A stretch of 64,000 nucleotides of DNA, from the NCBI RefSeq assembly GCF_032854445.1, contig NC_088298.1, positions 16,192,476 to 16,256,475 of the forward strand, read 5' to 3'. A program made the position numbers and the translations under genes. The notes below the pieces were generated by a model. The model made no database searches. It was not told where the DNA came from and saw only the letters and a list, made by a program, of their open reading frames with translations. Source of the DNA: Liolophura sinensis. Taxonomy: Eukaryota > Mollusca > Polyplacophora > Chitonida > Chitonidae. The stretch's first letter is position 1. Each line of letters begins with the position of its first letter. This document shows, piece after piece, positions 1 through 13,057 of the stretch.

Positions 1-338
1 TTAAAGATACCGTCATATATTGATTTTACGGTATAATTTTACGGTATAATAACTAAGTAACATTGTGCTCACATGATAAATGTCATTGATCTGATTGGTA
101 AATATGCCTAATACCAGAAGTCCTCGCGGAGGGCTTGGTTTTGTTTAAAAGCGGAAGGCGCGGTGAAAATGACCGCTATCAGCCACAAAAGATAACACAG
201 TTACCCTTGGGCACGCCGTTTTTACAAATCCCAAAATCAAAATCAAGTTATGGCATGAAAGAAGATAGGAAAAGTATCAGTAGAAAGATGACAACAGATT
301 AACTTTTCACAGGACAAATAAGATAACACTAAAGTATG

Positions 339-474
339 CAGCAACCGGATGGTTGTTGGTTTCCTCTGGGCCCTGCCCGGTTTCCTCCCACCTGAATACT
401 GGCAGCCGTCGTATAAGTGAAATATTCTTGAGTACGGCGTAAAACACCAATCAGATAAATAAATAAATAAATAA
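339..474 (+). mobile_element. SINE-A 3' half
   Basis: GATGGTTGTTGGTTTCC, the GGGCCCTGCCCGG palindrome, GTCGTATAAGTGAAATATTC, GAGTACGGCGTAAAACACC and (AAAT)n. 5' truncated, no clear TSD. Confidence 0.88.
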
Positions 475-511
475 ATAAACTATGACAATCATGGCACTTA
501 AATTAAGGAGC

Positions 512-605
512 GCGGTCTCCCGGTTTCCTCCGCCTATAGTACTGAACTCGGTCGTATAAATGAAATATTCTTGTGTACGGCTTAAAACGGTATGAAATAA
601 ATAAA
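512..605 (+). mobile_element. SINE-A degenerate 3' fragment
   Basis: CTCCCGGTTTCCTCC, GTCGTATAAATGAAATATTC, GTACGGCTTAAAACGG and a short AAAT tail. More diverged than the neighbour at 339. Confidence 0.75.
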
Positions 606-621
606 TTCATGCTGAGTGTAT

Positions 622-893
622 TTTAGGCTACTTGTGGAGTTTTATTTGTCATTTTTGTTTTGAGGCTACTGTTTTCTTTTTGTCAAACTTAGTTTGCCAT
701 GCAGAATCTTGTTGGGAACAAAAGGCAATGTTTTGCGGGTAAATATAGTAGAATGACGGCTATTTTTAAAATTAACGAGGAATGTACTTAAGGTTATCTG
801 TGGAGTTATATTCGTCACTTGTGTTTTCAGGTTATTATTTGTTTTTTTTTCCCTCAACTTTGCATAAAATACAGGATCTTGTTAGCAACAAAA
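622..893. repeat. Tandem duplication, about 160-bp period, two copies
   Basis: Copies start near 622 and 785. They share TTATTTGTCATTTTTGTTTT-type T-rich sequence, CAGAATCTTGTTGGGAACAA (copy 2: CAGGATCTTGTTAGCAACAA) and the following AAA-rich stretch. Confidence 0.7.
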
Positions 894-1455
894 AGACATA
901 ACGTTTTTGTTTAATTGTCTGGATGGGTGCATAATATTTTATTATCTGATGTCAGAAAATTTTCCCTTAAAGTAATGAAATGTAGATGAGGTAATTAACT
1001 GCAATTTTATAAATTGAAGGGAAGACACATTAATAATTGTGTAGTGGCGAAATTAAGTAACTTTAAACACAGAAATAATTCTCGACACAAATATTTTTGT
1101 TGCAAAAAGACATGAGCTCCTCCTAGCTCTCTCTCTTTCTTTCCCTGTTCCCCTCTCCCCCGCTCTCCTCTGTTCCAAAGCAAAATGAACGCACAAAGAG
1201 TTCGGACAGATTATTGAAGCCAGGTTACCTGGTTATATTGAGTTTAGCTAGCTGTTGCCAGTATCTTATCAAACGTTAGTCGTTTACGCCGGGCACCCCC
1301 CCTCCCCACCCTCCAAACCACACCCGGTCAAGGCATAATGATCAATTCCCGATTATGACAATAAGCTGCAATCAAACAAGTACATAAAACGCAATGCTTA
1401 AGTTCCCTTTGAAATTAGTCACTATTTATTCTCTTTGTTGCTCTGTGTTTTACTT

Positions 1456-1605
1456 GGGACGAGTTGTTCCATAGTTGGGACGAGCTGTTCCATAGTTGGG
1501 ACTGGTTGGGACGAGTTGTTCCATAGTTGGGACGAGCTGTTCGATAGTTGGACAGCGTTTCATTGCATTCTATAGTTCCATGGTTGGACAGCGCCGTTGT
1601 TCTTG
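1456..1605. repeat. Minisatellite, GTTGGGACGAGTTGTTCCAT-type unit
   Basis: About six degenerate units with a period near 22 bp, alternating GACGAGTTGTTCCATAG and GACGAGCTGTTCGATAG forms. The minus-strand open frame through it (NYGTARPNYGTTRPN) is a by-product. Confidence 0.85.
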
Positions 1606-3185
1606 TTGTTGACAGGGATGATATATTCTTGATTGAAGCGTCATTTATGCAATGCGCATGCCCCACAACATTGTCAGAAGAATGGAAATTTGTGTTGTTA
1701 TGATACTAAACTTACAACAGGAAAACTCGAGTTGTCCAAGCCCCATATATTTGGTTTAACTATAATATGTGTGAAGTACTGTGATATATTGTGTATGTAA
1801 AACGTATGGTAAAAATGTGTGACGTACTTCTTATGTCTTATATTCTGTATTGGGAAAAGCTTCTCCCCGGAATAAACGATTGACCTTAAGCAAGTAATTT
1901 GCAAACCTTCCCACACGTGACGAAGAGATTTTCGTATTCAGTGTGAGTTATGAATGTGGTTCTTTAATACATGTGATGAAAACCACATTTTGTGGAATCG
2001 TCCAGATGACTGACGTCTAAAAAATTGCACCATTGCATTTTTTACCCACTGCTGCTTACGCCATGGTTCACCTTTCACTTTTATTATATTCATTGTTTAG
2101 GACACATTTATCTCCAGTAATCGCCTATGAACTTCACGGCCAAATATATAGCGCAATAACTCTTCCTGCAAGTGGCATATATATAAAGCACCTTGTGGCT
2201 TTTATCAGATCATGTGGCAGATGGAGGATTTCAGATTACAGTCACAAGGAAATGGTAAAAGTACATAGTGTGTCAATGATCCTGCACCAAATGATTTTTT
2301 TTTTGTTTATTTATTCACCAACAGTCAGAATACAGATGCACACAAATGTAAAATAAAAAAGATATTAGTATAAACACTTATTATTATAAATAAATGTTTA
2401 AACTGCAAGGCGGGAGTAAAGTCCGAGTGGACTTGTTCTATTCCCATTATACATGTAGTTAAAAGTACATACAGTAAGTATAATTAGAGAAGAAAGAGTG
2501 GACATGCTTACATGTGCCGATATGACAGGATACAAGGCTGGCTGATGGTGATACGATATAAGTTTGTTGCTAGAGATCTAATTCCACAATATTCCTGATG
2601 TTATTCTTTAATTTTTTTTTAAATTAACGACTTTTTCAGGGGGCGGTATATTATTCCTACAAGGTTTTTTTTTCATCAATTCAATATCAAGGAAAAAGGA
2701 TTCGTAAGGCCCATTCTCTTCGTTACAGAATATGTCATTTCTTCCATGGCAGCACTTTACGTCATTCCTAATATAAAGAATTACTCCGCCACCTTTTGAC
2801 GGATATCAGTGTAATCTTCTTATATCAGGATGCAACCAGCTCTCGTAAACACGAGTACAGAGGATTTGCAATTCAGGTTCTTTATATATGTTGTTATATC
2901 ATCGTAATTTTTTTGAGACTTCGGGCATTAAAATGAAAAACAGCAGGTTGTTCATTTTTGGATTCATCTAAAGGACCTCTTCATTAATTAAAGGTAGATT
3001 CTACAAGATAATTGGATTGCGGACTAGTTGTGCTGGCCCAGTGATCGATTTCATAGTCATTGTCGCCTGTTAGAGTTTTGTTTTGATTAGCTTCGTTAAG
3101 TTTAACAGGGTTAAATCATATAAAATCTGTCATTTGTAATGTGACAGTACTAGTAGAGATACAGGAATACTCGTTCCTCGCATTA
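1606..3185. other. No recognisable gene
   Basis: AT-rich. A frame at 2033-2356 has a hydrophobic start but no domain, splice or codon support, so it is not called. Confidence 0.5.
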
Positions 3186-3189
3186 TCAT

Positions 3190-3395
3190 GAAAATTATAA
3201 TCAGTGCCGGGGAAAGTAGGAGGAAAGTAGTTACCTCCTGAAGTAATTACAGAAGAAGGAAAGTAATTACATTAGAGAATGTAATTACATTAGAGAATGG
3301 ATCTTTAGTCAGCAGTTGATTAACCATAAGGATATAAAAATGGGCAATAATAAAGGGCAATAATGATGGACAATAATAATGGGCAATAGTAATAA
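3190..3395. repeat. Short simple repeats
   Basis: Repeated GAAAGTAATTACATTAGAGA-type sequence (two direct 18-bp copies of TTACATTAGAGAATG), followed by four GGGCAATAATA-type units. Confidence 0.65.
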
Positions 3396-3649
3396 AGGAT
3401 TACATGTATGACGTCGGGAGGACGATAAAACCGGGTATTCGTGCATAATATACCTTCGAATAAAATGGAATCATGACGTCTACGGAACAAACATATCTTA
3501 AATTAGAAGTATATGCAAATAGTATATACAGGTATTTCATGCCATACACAAAAAAGTAAATAAAAAACATAAACAAATAAATAAAGTCCTTACCTTCTTA
3601 TAATTTGGCAGAGGGCGAAAAGTTGGTCACCCACCTCATAAGGTTCAAA

Positions 3650-3745
3650 AGTATGTGAGAAAGACACCTGGGAGAAAGACACCTGGGATGCAGCTTTGTG
3701 AGAAAGACCTAAGCAGCTATGTGAGAAAGACACTTGGGAGGCAGG
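3650..3745. repeat. Minisatellite, GAGAAAGACACCTGG unit
   Basis: Four to five degenerate copies of TGTGAGAAAGACACCTGGGA. Confidence 0.8.
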
Positions 3746-4000
3746 TAGAAGTAACAGAATGTTACAAGTAAGTGCTGAACTTAACATTTGATACTAATAC
3801 CTATGCATTACTCAGTCATGTGACTAATGGACAGAACAACAAACAAAACCATAGTGGAATACATTCGAACCGAAGTCATTAAGTTAATTCGTAGTTGACT
3901 ATCTGGTCAGAGTATAAAAGAATTAATTATATTTAACGTTGAATGACATGCTGAATAAATAGGCGTAATTGGAACAGAACTATCAAGATAAACTAGAAGT

Positions 4001-5121
4001 TCAGGAACTTGTCAGAGGTACACAGGGTGAGTGAGACTCTAACAGGGGAGTCCCTTTCACTTGTGGCGTATCATCGTCTGTGATAACAGTTTTTCTGGAG
4101 GCTGTGTTGGAGTGTGCATCTCGGACAGGAGAACTGCACTCGGAAGAAGAACTTGGGCTGCCGATACGGATCAATTCGTCAATAGAGTTAGGAAATTTAA
4201 ATTGCCGCATGCGTTCAATATAATTTTTAGCAAAAAGTTTACCGTTGCTGGGCCACGCAGACAGAAGAAGTGGGTTGCCTGATGCAGATTTCAATACTGT
4301 TTGATTTCGAGGGTTTAGATCTTCTTTAATAACGATTTCGGCACTCGTTAATTTTAAGCTTCCTCGTCATGAATTTGACAATGATACCTCAAGGTTTAGA
4401 TTATAGGTCAGCATGTGGGAGCCAAGACGGTGAGCTATATCTATGTCTTTATCTGTGATACTTATGCCGGTCTGTCAGCAACCTGCTGATGGTCGTGGGT
4501 TTCCCCCGGGCTGTGCCCGGTTTCCACCCACCATAATGCTGGCCGCCGTCGTATAAGTGAAATATTCTTGAGTACGGCGTAAAACACCAATCAAATAAAT
4601 AAATAAATAAGATACTTATGCCCAGTTTTGAAGTAATCATATAAACGACTCATTCCGTGCATTCTGCGATCGTTTCAGCTCTGTTGCACACCATAGACGG
4701 GAATACTGGACAATCGACCATGTTGTTCCAGCTAATTTGTTTTGTTTTCTAGAGTGTCTATTGACCATTTAAACGTAGGATTTGGTCTTGGTATTTTTCG
4801 TGATGTAGGCTCATCTCACGCATGTCATATCTGAGAGTTTCACTATCTGTTTCAAGAAAGAATATCCGCGATTCCTGTCGCTCTATTAGAGCAGCGAATT
4901 TGGTTACAATTTTTTCTTCAGTGTGTTTGAACTGTTCAAGCTACTGTTCTACTATAACGAGTTTGTCCAGCTTACCCATTGACCAGCTTGCCCCAGGTTG
5001 AACATCGCTCGGATTTGCCATCGTAGCTGGTGTTTTTACCGAGGGAGTGCATCATCGGTGAGCGGTCCGGGCTACTTTGAGACGATATATCATTCCTCTT
5101 TTGTCTCTTTGATTTAGGCAT
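4001..5121 (-). pseudogene. Decayed LINE ORF1 (L1-like ORF1p) remnant, split by a SINE
   Basis: Read on the minus strand from the Met at 5121 (MPKSKRQKRND), the conceptual protein shows the order expected of a non-LTR retrotransposon ORF1. First comes a basic Ser-rich N-terminus. Then a heptad-like coiled coil (near 4760-4950: FKHTEEKIVTKFAALIERQ, then ETDSETLRYDMREMSLHHEK). Then a segment with ITDKDIDIAHRLGS (just below 4468), and a C-terminal part with EIVIKEDLNPRNQ and WPSNGKLFAKNY (4190-4330). Frames change at several points and there are in-frame stops, for example after VIVEQ and after RLNGQ. A 142-bp SINE with 12-bp target duplications sits inside the gene. The last open part ends at 4001. 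No ORF2/reverse transcriptase is recognisable downstream. Family knowledge: L1-type ORF1p binds RNA and forms coiled-coil trimers. This copy is dead. Confidence 0.65.
4457..4622 (+). mobile_element. SINE-A, 5'-truncated, with perfect 12-bp target-site duplication
   Basis: Element body 4469-4610 is the 3' half of SINE-A: CCGGGCTGTGCCCGG, then the CCACCATAATGCTGGCCGCC core, then GAGTACGGCGTAAAACACC and (AAAT)n. It is flanked by GATACTTATGCC at 4457-4468 and 4611-4622. It interrupts the LINE ORF1 relic. Confidence 0.92.
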
Positions 5122-5124
5122 TTC

Positions 5125-7245
5125 AGTAAAGTCAGGTATAGGTGTTCTGCAACACCGTGACACAGATGTGAGACTTGGGAGTACACAGTGCTCAACAGGA
5201 GCAGACCCAGCTGGTCCCTGGGAAAGATCGAGCAGCTAACATGTCTTCAATCTCAGTTTTAAAAATTTCCAATGAGTATGTCACTCTTGTTGGCAAATAT
5301 GTACATAGTGTCCAGGATCTCTGGCTATCTGTGCGATAGTTTTATCTAATTTGATCTTAACCCGGGGCTATGTTATGTATAATCATTCATGTTTATTACA
5401 TTACCTTATAATACATTATATCATGAAAAGTGTATCTGTGAAAATTGTAATAGGTTTGCTAAAGGCATCTGAAAATCCAGCTATATTATGTATATGAGAT
5501 GTCTGTAGATATATATTTTATATAAACCTGTTCAGGTTATGTCCACCTGGATTTTGTAGTTTAGGTCAGCCCTACCGCATCCTCTCGATAACATCTTCAC
5601 GAATAACGACCCATACATATAAACTAAATAATATCTTGCCTAGAAATTTTCCAGTGTTTGCTTAATTTCCAGAAAATTCGTTCTGAGGGTCCTTCGGCGT
5701 TGTTAGCGGGAAGTAATCAAACCCGATATAACCAATGAGAAAAAAATTACCTTGGCGAAGCTTACTTGGCTTCTTGAAAGACCACTCTCAACAAGATATT
5801 CCCTGTGTGACGTCCGATCCAATTCCAATTTCCAAGGGAACACCGCTCATTGGTTTGGAATCTGTTGTGAGATCTGAGCAGTCTATGATCTAGAAACAAT
5901 GAATGGGAATAGGGCTGTTAATGACTGAGATGGCTTTTGTCGAAGAGCAAAGAAGACTGTATATTTCTTCCTGGTTAAATAGATCAATACATTCAAAATA
6001 CTAAAGGTCGACATAACTAGCTAGGAACTTACGTCACTGAGAGACATGGTCTAGCTTTGCCTATGACCCACTTGTCTGCTGTCTTATCACGCAATTAATA
6101 CATTGCGGATGGATTATTGCCATATATTTCTATTCATTGTGACTGATTTCAAAATTTATTATAATTGATACGTTCGGCCATTATGCCACGATTTACACCT
6201 TCACCTTTGAATAATTCCAAAATATTATTTATTCATTGGTTCGTAGAATCATTATTTGCCAAAAATGCTATTATTTTACACTATCAAATGAAAGTGAATA
6301 AATGATTTACTTCTTTGTGGTAATTTTTCTTTTGTTTCTGTATTTGAAATATTTGTTTTTTTTTTCAAGCTCACAAGTTATTTCCTTCACAGATTCCTTG
6401 ATCCAATCGCTTTTATATTCTTCAAAACTCACCCATAAAGACGTCGACATCGTTTTCGTACCGATTTTGACGTTTTCTTCGATGGTAATAAAAATTGACG
6501 GCAAAATTCATATCTTGCGTGACACAAACTCGCACGATATAGCGCCTCCGTGCATCTTTCGTGTTGAATCACATGTATAACGTAGTCTGACCGTCCCTGC
6601 ATGAAGTTACAAATCAAATACCAGATAACATCTAGGCTCTGTTTGTCGCTTAATAAAACACGACATTCTCCAAACTGAAGCTTATCTTACACGATTGCGT
6701 GTGCTGGCTTGCCTTTAAGTACAAACAAACAATAGTTTGCATGTCCGTAACACTAAAGAACATAACGTGTATCTGATATGTGATAAACGTGGGTTGATTT
6801 GCCGATCATTGTATTATGAAAAGAATCGTGTGATGCACTGCAGATATTACATAATATATTTCCAGGTCTAAAATATTCAAGCGACAACTCATTTATTCAT
6901 TCAGCCGTTAACCTGTCACGATTTAGACTAGAGAGAAAGACAAAGCGTTCAGAATAGACAAAGCCTTTAGGTGCATAGTGATTAAACAAGTTGTCTGCCT
7001 TGTGATGTCGACTCCACACAATCTCCTTTCCTTGGGCTAGGTATTGCCTGGCGTGATCGCTACAAATTAATCCTGGTTTCTTGGGTTTATTTTGGGGGGA
7101 TTCACATTTATTCGTTTATTCACACTCAGAGCAAATAGGTGGAAAAAACCGTTACAGGGCTGATCACAATGATATTAGCAGCGCTTAATATATGTATAGA
7201 GAGATAGGTAAACGTAGGTCCTTGGTACAAAAGTGGGATGAAGAT
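5125..7245. other. No recognisable gene
   Basis: AT-rich sequence upstream of the LINE ORF1 relic. Only short frames are open, and none has splice, codon or domain support. The first few hundred bases may be the LINE 5' region. Confidence 0.5.
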
Positions 7246-7246
7246 A

Positions 7247-7595
7247 AAATTTGAGTGAGTGGGTGAGTGAGTGTTTGGGGTTTAACGTTGTACTTAACAA
7301 TTTTTCAGTCAGATGACGACGAAGGAATCCTTAGAGTGCATGTAATGTGCCTCCTTGTTGCAGGACGGATTTCCACCGCTCTTTTATCTAGTGCTGCTTC
7401 ACTGAGATGCCTTACTGAAGGCAAGTAAGCTGCCCAGCCAGAGCCATTATGCGGATACGGGTCAACCAGTCGTTGCATTACCCCCTTCATGCTGAACGCC
7501 AAGCGAGGAAGTTACAACTTCCTCTTTTAAGGCCTTAGGTATGACTCGACCCAGAATTGACCCTGGATCTACCTCTTTCGAAAGAGGAAATTTGA
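7247..7595 (-). mobile_element. SINE-B (tRNA-derived, CACT-tailed), full copy with 8-bp TSD
   Basis: Body about 7255-7587. On the minus strand it starts with a tRNA-like head near 7575 (GGTAGATCCAGGGTCAATTC). It runs through CATGAAGGGGGTAATGCAAC and CTAAGGATTCCTTCGTCGTC, and ends AACCCCAAACACTCACTCAC. AAATTTGA lies on both sides. Confidence 0.82.
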
Positions 7596-8235
7596 AAGAT
7601 GATGTGAAAAGAGTGTGGCAACAATGGTTGCAGATATAGGTTTATCAGATGTAGGACACAGTTTTTGGCATGAAATGCGATAGATGAAAACAAAATAAGG
7701 TGGAAAAGTCACTACAACAATATGAAGTGAAGGTCGACAATAGGCTTCCGATTTACAAAGCTGTGACAAGCGCATTTACCGTGGTGACGTATCTCTTTAA
7801 TGTATGTTGCCGTGGAAGTTACGTTAGGCTTTTGGTGTGACAACGTCCTAGAGCTGGTCCTAGAAATGTGACGAGTCCTAAGAATAGCTTGGAAACTAGA
7901 CAAAATTAATAAAAAATAAAACTGATTAAAAAAATCAAATGAACCGACCTTTGTGAAGATCGTTGTGAAGACAAAATGTCAAACTACAAGCAACTACAAA
8001 TCAGGTCAATATACACATTTGTGGTCCGGGAAAATATATATCCAAATATTAATCATAGTTGACGCGAGCGGGAAATTACAGTTTGTCGTAAGGTAAGAGC
8101 AAGGAAATTAGAACTGACCATGTCTACGAGACTGGATTTGATCCTTCGTTTTGTGAATCCCAGCGTCTGAAAGACAAATGCAAGTGACTACTACGCCAAG
8201 CAGTGTGTAAAAGTGTGTAATAAGCGCATCAGAAA

Positions 8236-8501
8236 TATGTAGATCTAATTTTTTTATTTGATAGGTTTTTTTTCGCCGCACTCAAGAATATTTTACCTAT
8301 TGGACAGCGGCCAGCAATATGGTGGGTGGAAACCAAGCAGTGTCTGGGAGAAACCCACGACCATCCGCAGGTTGCTGACAACCTTCATTTCCACGTACGG
8401 CCGGCGAGGGAGACAGCATGAGCTGGACTTGAACTCACAACGACCGCATTGGTGAGAGGCTCCTGGGCCATTACTCTGCGCTAGCGCGCTATGTAGATCT
8501 A
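8236..8501 (-). mobile_element. SINE-A, head-truncated, perfect 12-bp TSD
   Basis: Body 8248-8489. TATGTAGATCTA flanks both sides (8236-8247, 8490-8501). The copy stops at GCGCTAGCGCGCT and so lacks the first ~30 nt including the A box, but retains the B-box region. Confidence 0.93.
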
Positions 8502-8577
8502 CCTACCTGTCTAACGACAATAGACGCATTACTTTTTCGGTATTTCTAAACCGGTAAATGCTAATTTCTCTGGATGT

Positions 8578-8828
8578 TAATGCTTTAAAATCTATCTGTC
8601 GACACAGACATACGTATACCAGCGGTCAATCAATAAGGACGTTCCTGGTGAATAGTAGCAACGCCAATTCCCAAATACGACATGTAACACAAACCATCAA
8701 AGAAATAAGAAAGTATATAAAGTGCGAAAATAGTATGTAATGATGCAAAGAAGCAATCAACAGTTTTTCAATGTTGTTGGAAAGAATTGGCGACTGAGTG
8801 AAATCAGTATTCAATACATTTCCGACAT
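8578..8828 (-). repeat. Dispersed repeat DR3, minus orientation
   Basis: Contains AGACATACGTATACCAGCGG, GGACGTTCCTGGTGAATAG, GCCAATTCCCAAATACGAC and GTAACACAAACCATCAAAG. Other copies lie at 19.2, 20.13, 25.7, 43.4, 63.04 and 63.35 kb. It ends with GTGAAATCAGTATTCAATAC, also found at 63.22 kb. Confidence 0.75.
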
Positions 8829-10574
8829 TTAGCGAAGTAGATCTACGAATTATATCTTACCTACCATCAAATCCACTTTTCTTCTATCTGTGACGTACAA
8901 CACGGGCGTTGCACAAGTGAGTGTACAGTGAATGATATTGCTATCATGACCCGCGTGAGAAACACGATGGATAGCTACCTTTGCGTCGTACCTTATAGAG
9001 ATGGTTAACCGATTGATGAAATTCCAAGAATTGAGAAAGGTAAAAGACGAACCCAGAAATGTCCTGTAACTTATTTAATTATTTATTATTTAATATTTAT
9101 CCTGATTACTCTTTGGCATTTAATTGTTTTGCACTTAGACAAATTAATCCTTAGTAACTTAATAACTTAGACAAGCTGATCCTTTCTAGCCCAACAGTTA
9201 AATGCAAATGGAAATGATCGGTTATAAATTCAGGTAACATGATGACTTATTATTAAACGGTGTTAACAGTTCCGGATATGATATGTTTTGTTTCTGTTAT
9301 GGTGTGTTACTGTAATTTTTTTTGGCGCTAAGCCGGTAACATTTTAGTATAAGACAAAAGCGTAGAGGCTAAGGCGAAAGAAAGCTGCGATGACAGTGTG
9401 ATAGCCGGCAAATGGTCACACCTAACGAGTGAAATCGGTTTTTATTCAGTTCACCCACCAAGTTACAAATTTATTGTTGCAATTTTATTGTAACTATTCG
9501 TGTAAACGACTAAATACTACAATCTAATACGCCCTCCAGAACGGTGGCGTAAGCAGAATCATGTCAAAAATGCAGTGATATCAATCGCAATCCATTTGTC
9601 TTCCGAATAGCTGGTATCTTCTATTCGCGCATGAGTGACATTCCCAAATGCCCTCACCAGTAAGACCTTTCAGATGATTTGCTGAACCAAAAGGTACTCA
9701 AAATTCCCGTTCTCTTATGTGCAGATGTAATGATGCGTTATAAAATTTAACGGGATTAAAAGCAAAAATTTTGCAATAAAGAAATATAAACGTTTAACAG
9801 GACTAAATTATAGATTGTGATTTATTTCCTACTATACTGAAGGGCTTAACGCATAATCCTTGGAATTAAAATTTGCTGCGATTAGCAATGATAATTGGAA
9901 TTGTCTAATCAACTGCAACGTCCTAGGCAGGTGCAGCAATTAGCTCCAAAAGATCCAGAATATCTTTCTTTACAAACTCCGGTGCTTTGAGAAAAGTTCT
10001 CAAGTTAATGATTGAGAAGTTATTGTGTGGGCGTTAGTTGACAACCATTCCAAAGTGCATCTAACACTTTTTGCACTCTGTCGTCCAGAAACGAAAAATA
10101 AAAGAAGAACAAATTCACGGGATTAAAACTTTAACCGTCCCACAGATCGTTTGACAAATTGCCTTAAAAAATGGATCAATTTTCTTTTCAAGACAGCCAA
10201 CATGACAAAACGTTTAAATGGATTTCGTTGCATGCGCACAAGCGCTTAATGTTCTAACAGAGTTTGAGTAGGACTTCAATTTAGTTTAATTTTAAAAAGA
10301 AACTTCCATTTTCTTCCAACTACCAAGGCTTCTCACAAAAAGAACAATTTCCGTCGTAATTCTGCACAACAATCTTATTATTGGGCTACGTCATTTAATC
10401 AAGATTGACAGCTGGAGCTTGGGAATGTAGGTTACATTCGCCATGGTCTCGGTGTGCAGATTTTGCTGACCTAAGATGTAACCACTAAGTAACACAAGTT
10501 GTAATCGAATTAATCTTTCCACTGTAGGATCATTACAGACTGTTATCTGTTACAGCGATCTTTGTCTCGCTGTG

Positions 10575-10825
10575 GCAGAGATGTTTATTTATATGATTGG
10601 TGTTTAACTCCGTACTCAAGAATATTGAGGCCATCGTTATGGTGAGAAGAAACCCACGGCCATCTGCGGGTTGCTGAGAGGCCTCACCACTTCCGCCCGG
10701 AGAGGAAGCCAACATGAGCTGGACTTTACATCACAGTGATCGAAATTGTGAGAGGCTTCTAGGTCGTTAATTGGGCCGGGGTGGCACGCTAACCACTTCT
10801 GCCCCGGAGGACCCGCAGAGATGTT
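10575..10825 (-). mobile_element. SINE-A, near full-length but divergent, 11-bp TSD
   Basis: Body 10586-10814. GCAGAGATGTT flanks both ends (10575-10585, 10815-10825). The core is more mutated than in other copies and lacks the CCCGG segment, which suggests an older copy with well-preserved flanks. Confidence 0.88.
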
Positions 10826-11621
10826 CAGTGTCCGCATGCATGTAATCGGACAGAGGGATGTATAAATTATAGAGTAGCTTGTGTCTACATGCACTGTTTG
10901 CTCTTAGCAGCAGTCCTTGCTTTTACAGATCGCTTTTGAGCCGACGCTCTGTTGACAACGTTAAAATGTCTGACAGCTTGTCAGTATTATTTCTGAAACT
11001 GAAGATTGCACATGTATTTAGACTATAAAAAAGACGTACAGCATTGAGAGTTAAACCAGAGCATCGACGACGGTGTGATAAAATGCAAAGGGTCACACGT
11101 AACCGGCGAAATATAGCCTGTTGTCAGTTTACCTCAGTTAGGGATTTAACCTAATTGTTTTTTGTTAATTCTTATAAAGTAACAAGATACACGTTCACTG
11201 CTACCATGACTTAAACGAAAAATATGCATTGACATTTATCGATATATATTAGACTTCACTGGACGGTGTAGAATTTACTTTGGATAGCTGTAAAGATGAC
11301 AACACATTGCTCTTGGTTATGACTGACGTGGCTATAATTAGAAAATAGTTCTTAAATAGTAATAATGGTTTCAAGATGATCCCAAATGGCTTGATCAGGT
11401 ATCTTACCAACCTCGAAAAAACAATCGAAGATATCTCTCAGACGCTTATAAAGTGATGCTTTGAGAAATGTCTTTTTATATATCAGAATTTGACCTTATG
11501 TCTTACTTGACTGCAACTCCCTGCTGTTTCAACCATTTACTCAAAAGGAATCAGAAAGAAATCCCACAAACAAGGCACTAATAGCACCACAGATCGCCAC
11601 TGCAACAGATTTGGATTTTGA

Positions 11622-11962
11622 CTTTTATTTAATGCTAATATAATGAGAAAATGAGTAAAAAGATTTCAGCGTTTGGGAAAATACGTGTATTTATTCGAGA
11701 TTGTACGCCAACAAACCAGGACTAATCAGAATTCTAATTTCAAAGTCTAAAACACAAAAAACGCCATTTTTTGCGTTCTTAGCAAATCGACTTTTATTTT
11801 ATGCAAATAGCATAAGGAAATGATTTAAGACATTTCTGAGGTTTCGGATAATACATGTTTTTAATCGAGAAGATCACTATAAAGGAATTCTAACATTTTG
11901 TTGTCAAAAAGAGCAAAGAAAACAAAAACATCCGCCATTTTATGCTAACAGCAAATTGCTCA
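11622..11962. repeat. Local tandem duplication, about 170 bp, two copies
   Basis: GACTTTTATTTAATGC...ACGCCATTTTTTGCG...AGCAAAT (first copy) against GACTTTTATTTTATGC...CCGCCATTTTATGC...AGCAAAT (second copy). Confidence 0.65.
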
Positions 11963-12270
11963 GAACGAAGGATCATCTGAGTCATTTGTTCACAGCTGTC
12001 TCTGACTTTTGCTACGTAATCAAAGTTGACAGGAGGAGTGTGTATCTGCAGGTTACAGTCGCCAAGGACCAGGAATGCAGTTTGCGTTGACATGTAGCAT
12101 GATATAGACCGAAACGGACACCAATAATAACCATATTAACAAATCCCAGAAGACCTCGTAAAATATTATGGTACAAACATCAGCACGAGAATCGATCATC
12201 GCAGGTTCTCCTCTATCACCCTGATCGATGTCTTACTTAAGCAGTTCACCGCTGTTCTCTCCGTGAAAGT

Positions 12271-12408
12271 TACCGGACTGCGTGAGTTAAATAGGGTTGT
12301 TTCTATCCATCCATCGCTGTATTTTATTGCATTCAGCATTTACCGGACCGCGTGAGTTAAATAGGGTTGTTTCTATCCATCCATCGCTGTATTTTATTGC
12401 ATTCAGCA
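12271..12408. repeat. Near-perfect 70-bp tandem duplication
   Basis: Copies at 12271 and 12341 begin TACCGGACTGCGTGAGTTAA and TACCGGACCGCGTGAGTTAA, then appear identical through TTATTGCATTCAGCA. A recent event. Confidence 0.92.
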
Positions 12409-13000
12409 GCAACTGGTTATTGCTGTTTTTCATCTGACGTACTTCATTTAATTGACAACGTGCTTGTTTCTCAGGGATTTCGTGAAATTTAATATTATAT
12501 TTTGATTGGTTTCCAGCAACTATAGGTACTGAATTTACAATGCTTTTGGCATTAGTCAGCTACAAGTAAAAATAGTTCTTTCGAAAAATTATGTGATTTT
12601 TTGGCATTATATAAAATTCACCCAAAAGGAAGTGTGAGATATTTTTCAGACACCCTTGTAAAAACCGATGCTTTGATGCTTTCAAACAACATAAGTTAAG
12701 ATGTGGATATTTCCGCAGTTTGATACACTTCTGCTTCAAAAATATCGAAATCATTCGACCTCTCTGGATTAAAAATTTATCTGTACCAGAGATACGACTT
12801 TGCTTTACGAAATCAATCTTTTTTATTCAAGTCAACCAGATTTAGAACAAACCTAGAGAGGGTATTGACATTCGGTTAACGAATTTAATCCTCCCGCAAA
12901 CGTACATCTAGAAGCTCACACGCGTGTGCAAGCTCACAAAATACAAAACTAGTGTAAACAGAAATAAGACCAGAAAACTGTTTTTAAACTTAACAAAGAG

Positions 13001-13057
13001 CCCCAGCCCCCCCACCCCCCCCCCCACCCCCCACCCCCACCCCCCCCCCCCCCCCCC
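13001..13057. repeat. C-rich tract (G-rich on minus strand)
   Basis: Runs of 4-20 C interrupted by single A, followed by A7. It can form i-motif/G-quadruplex structures and is prone to assembly length error. Confidence 0.9.
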
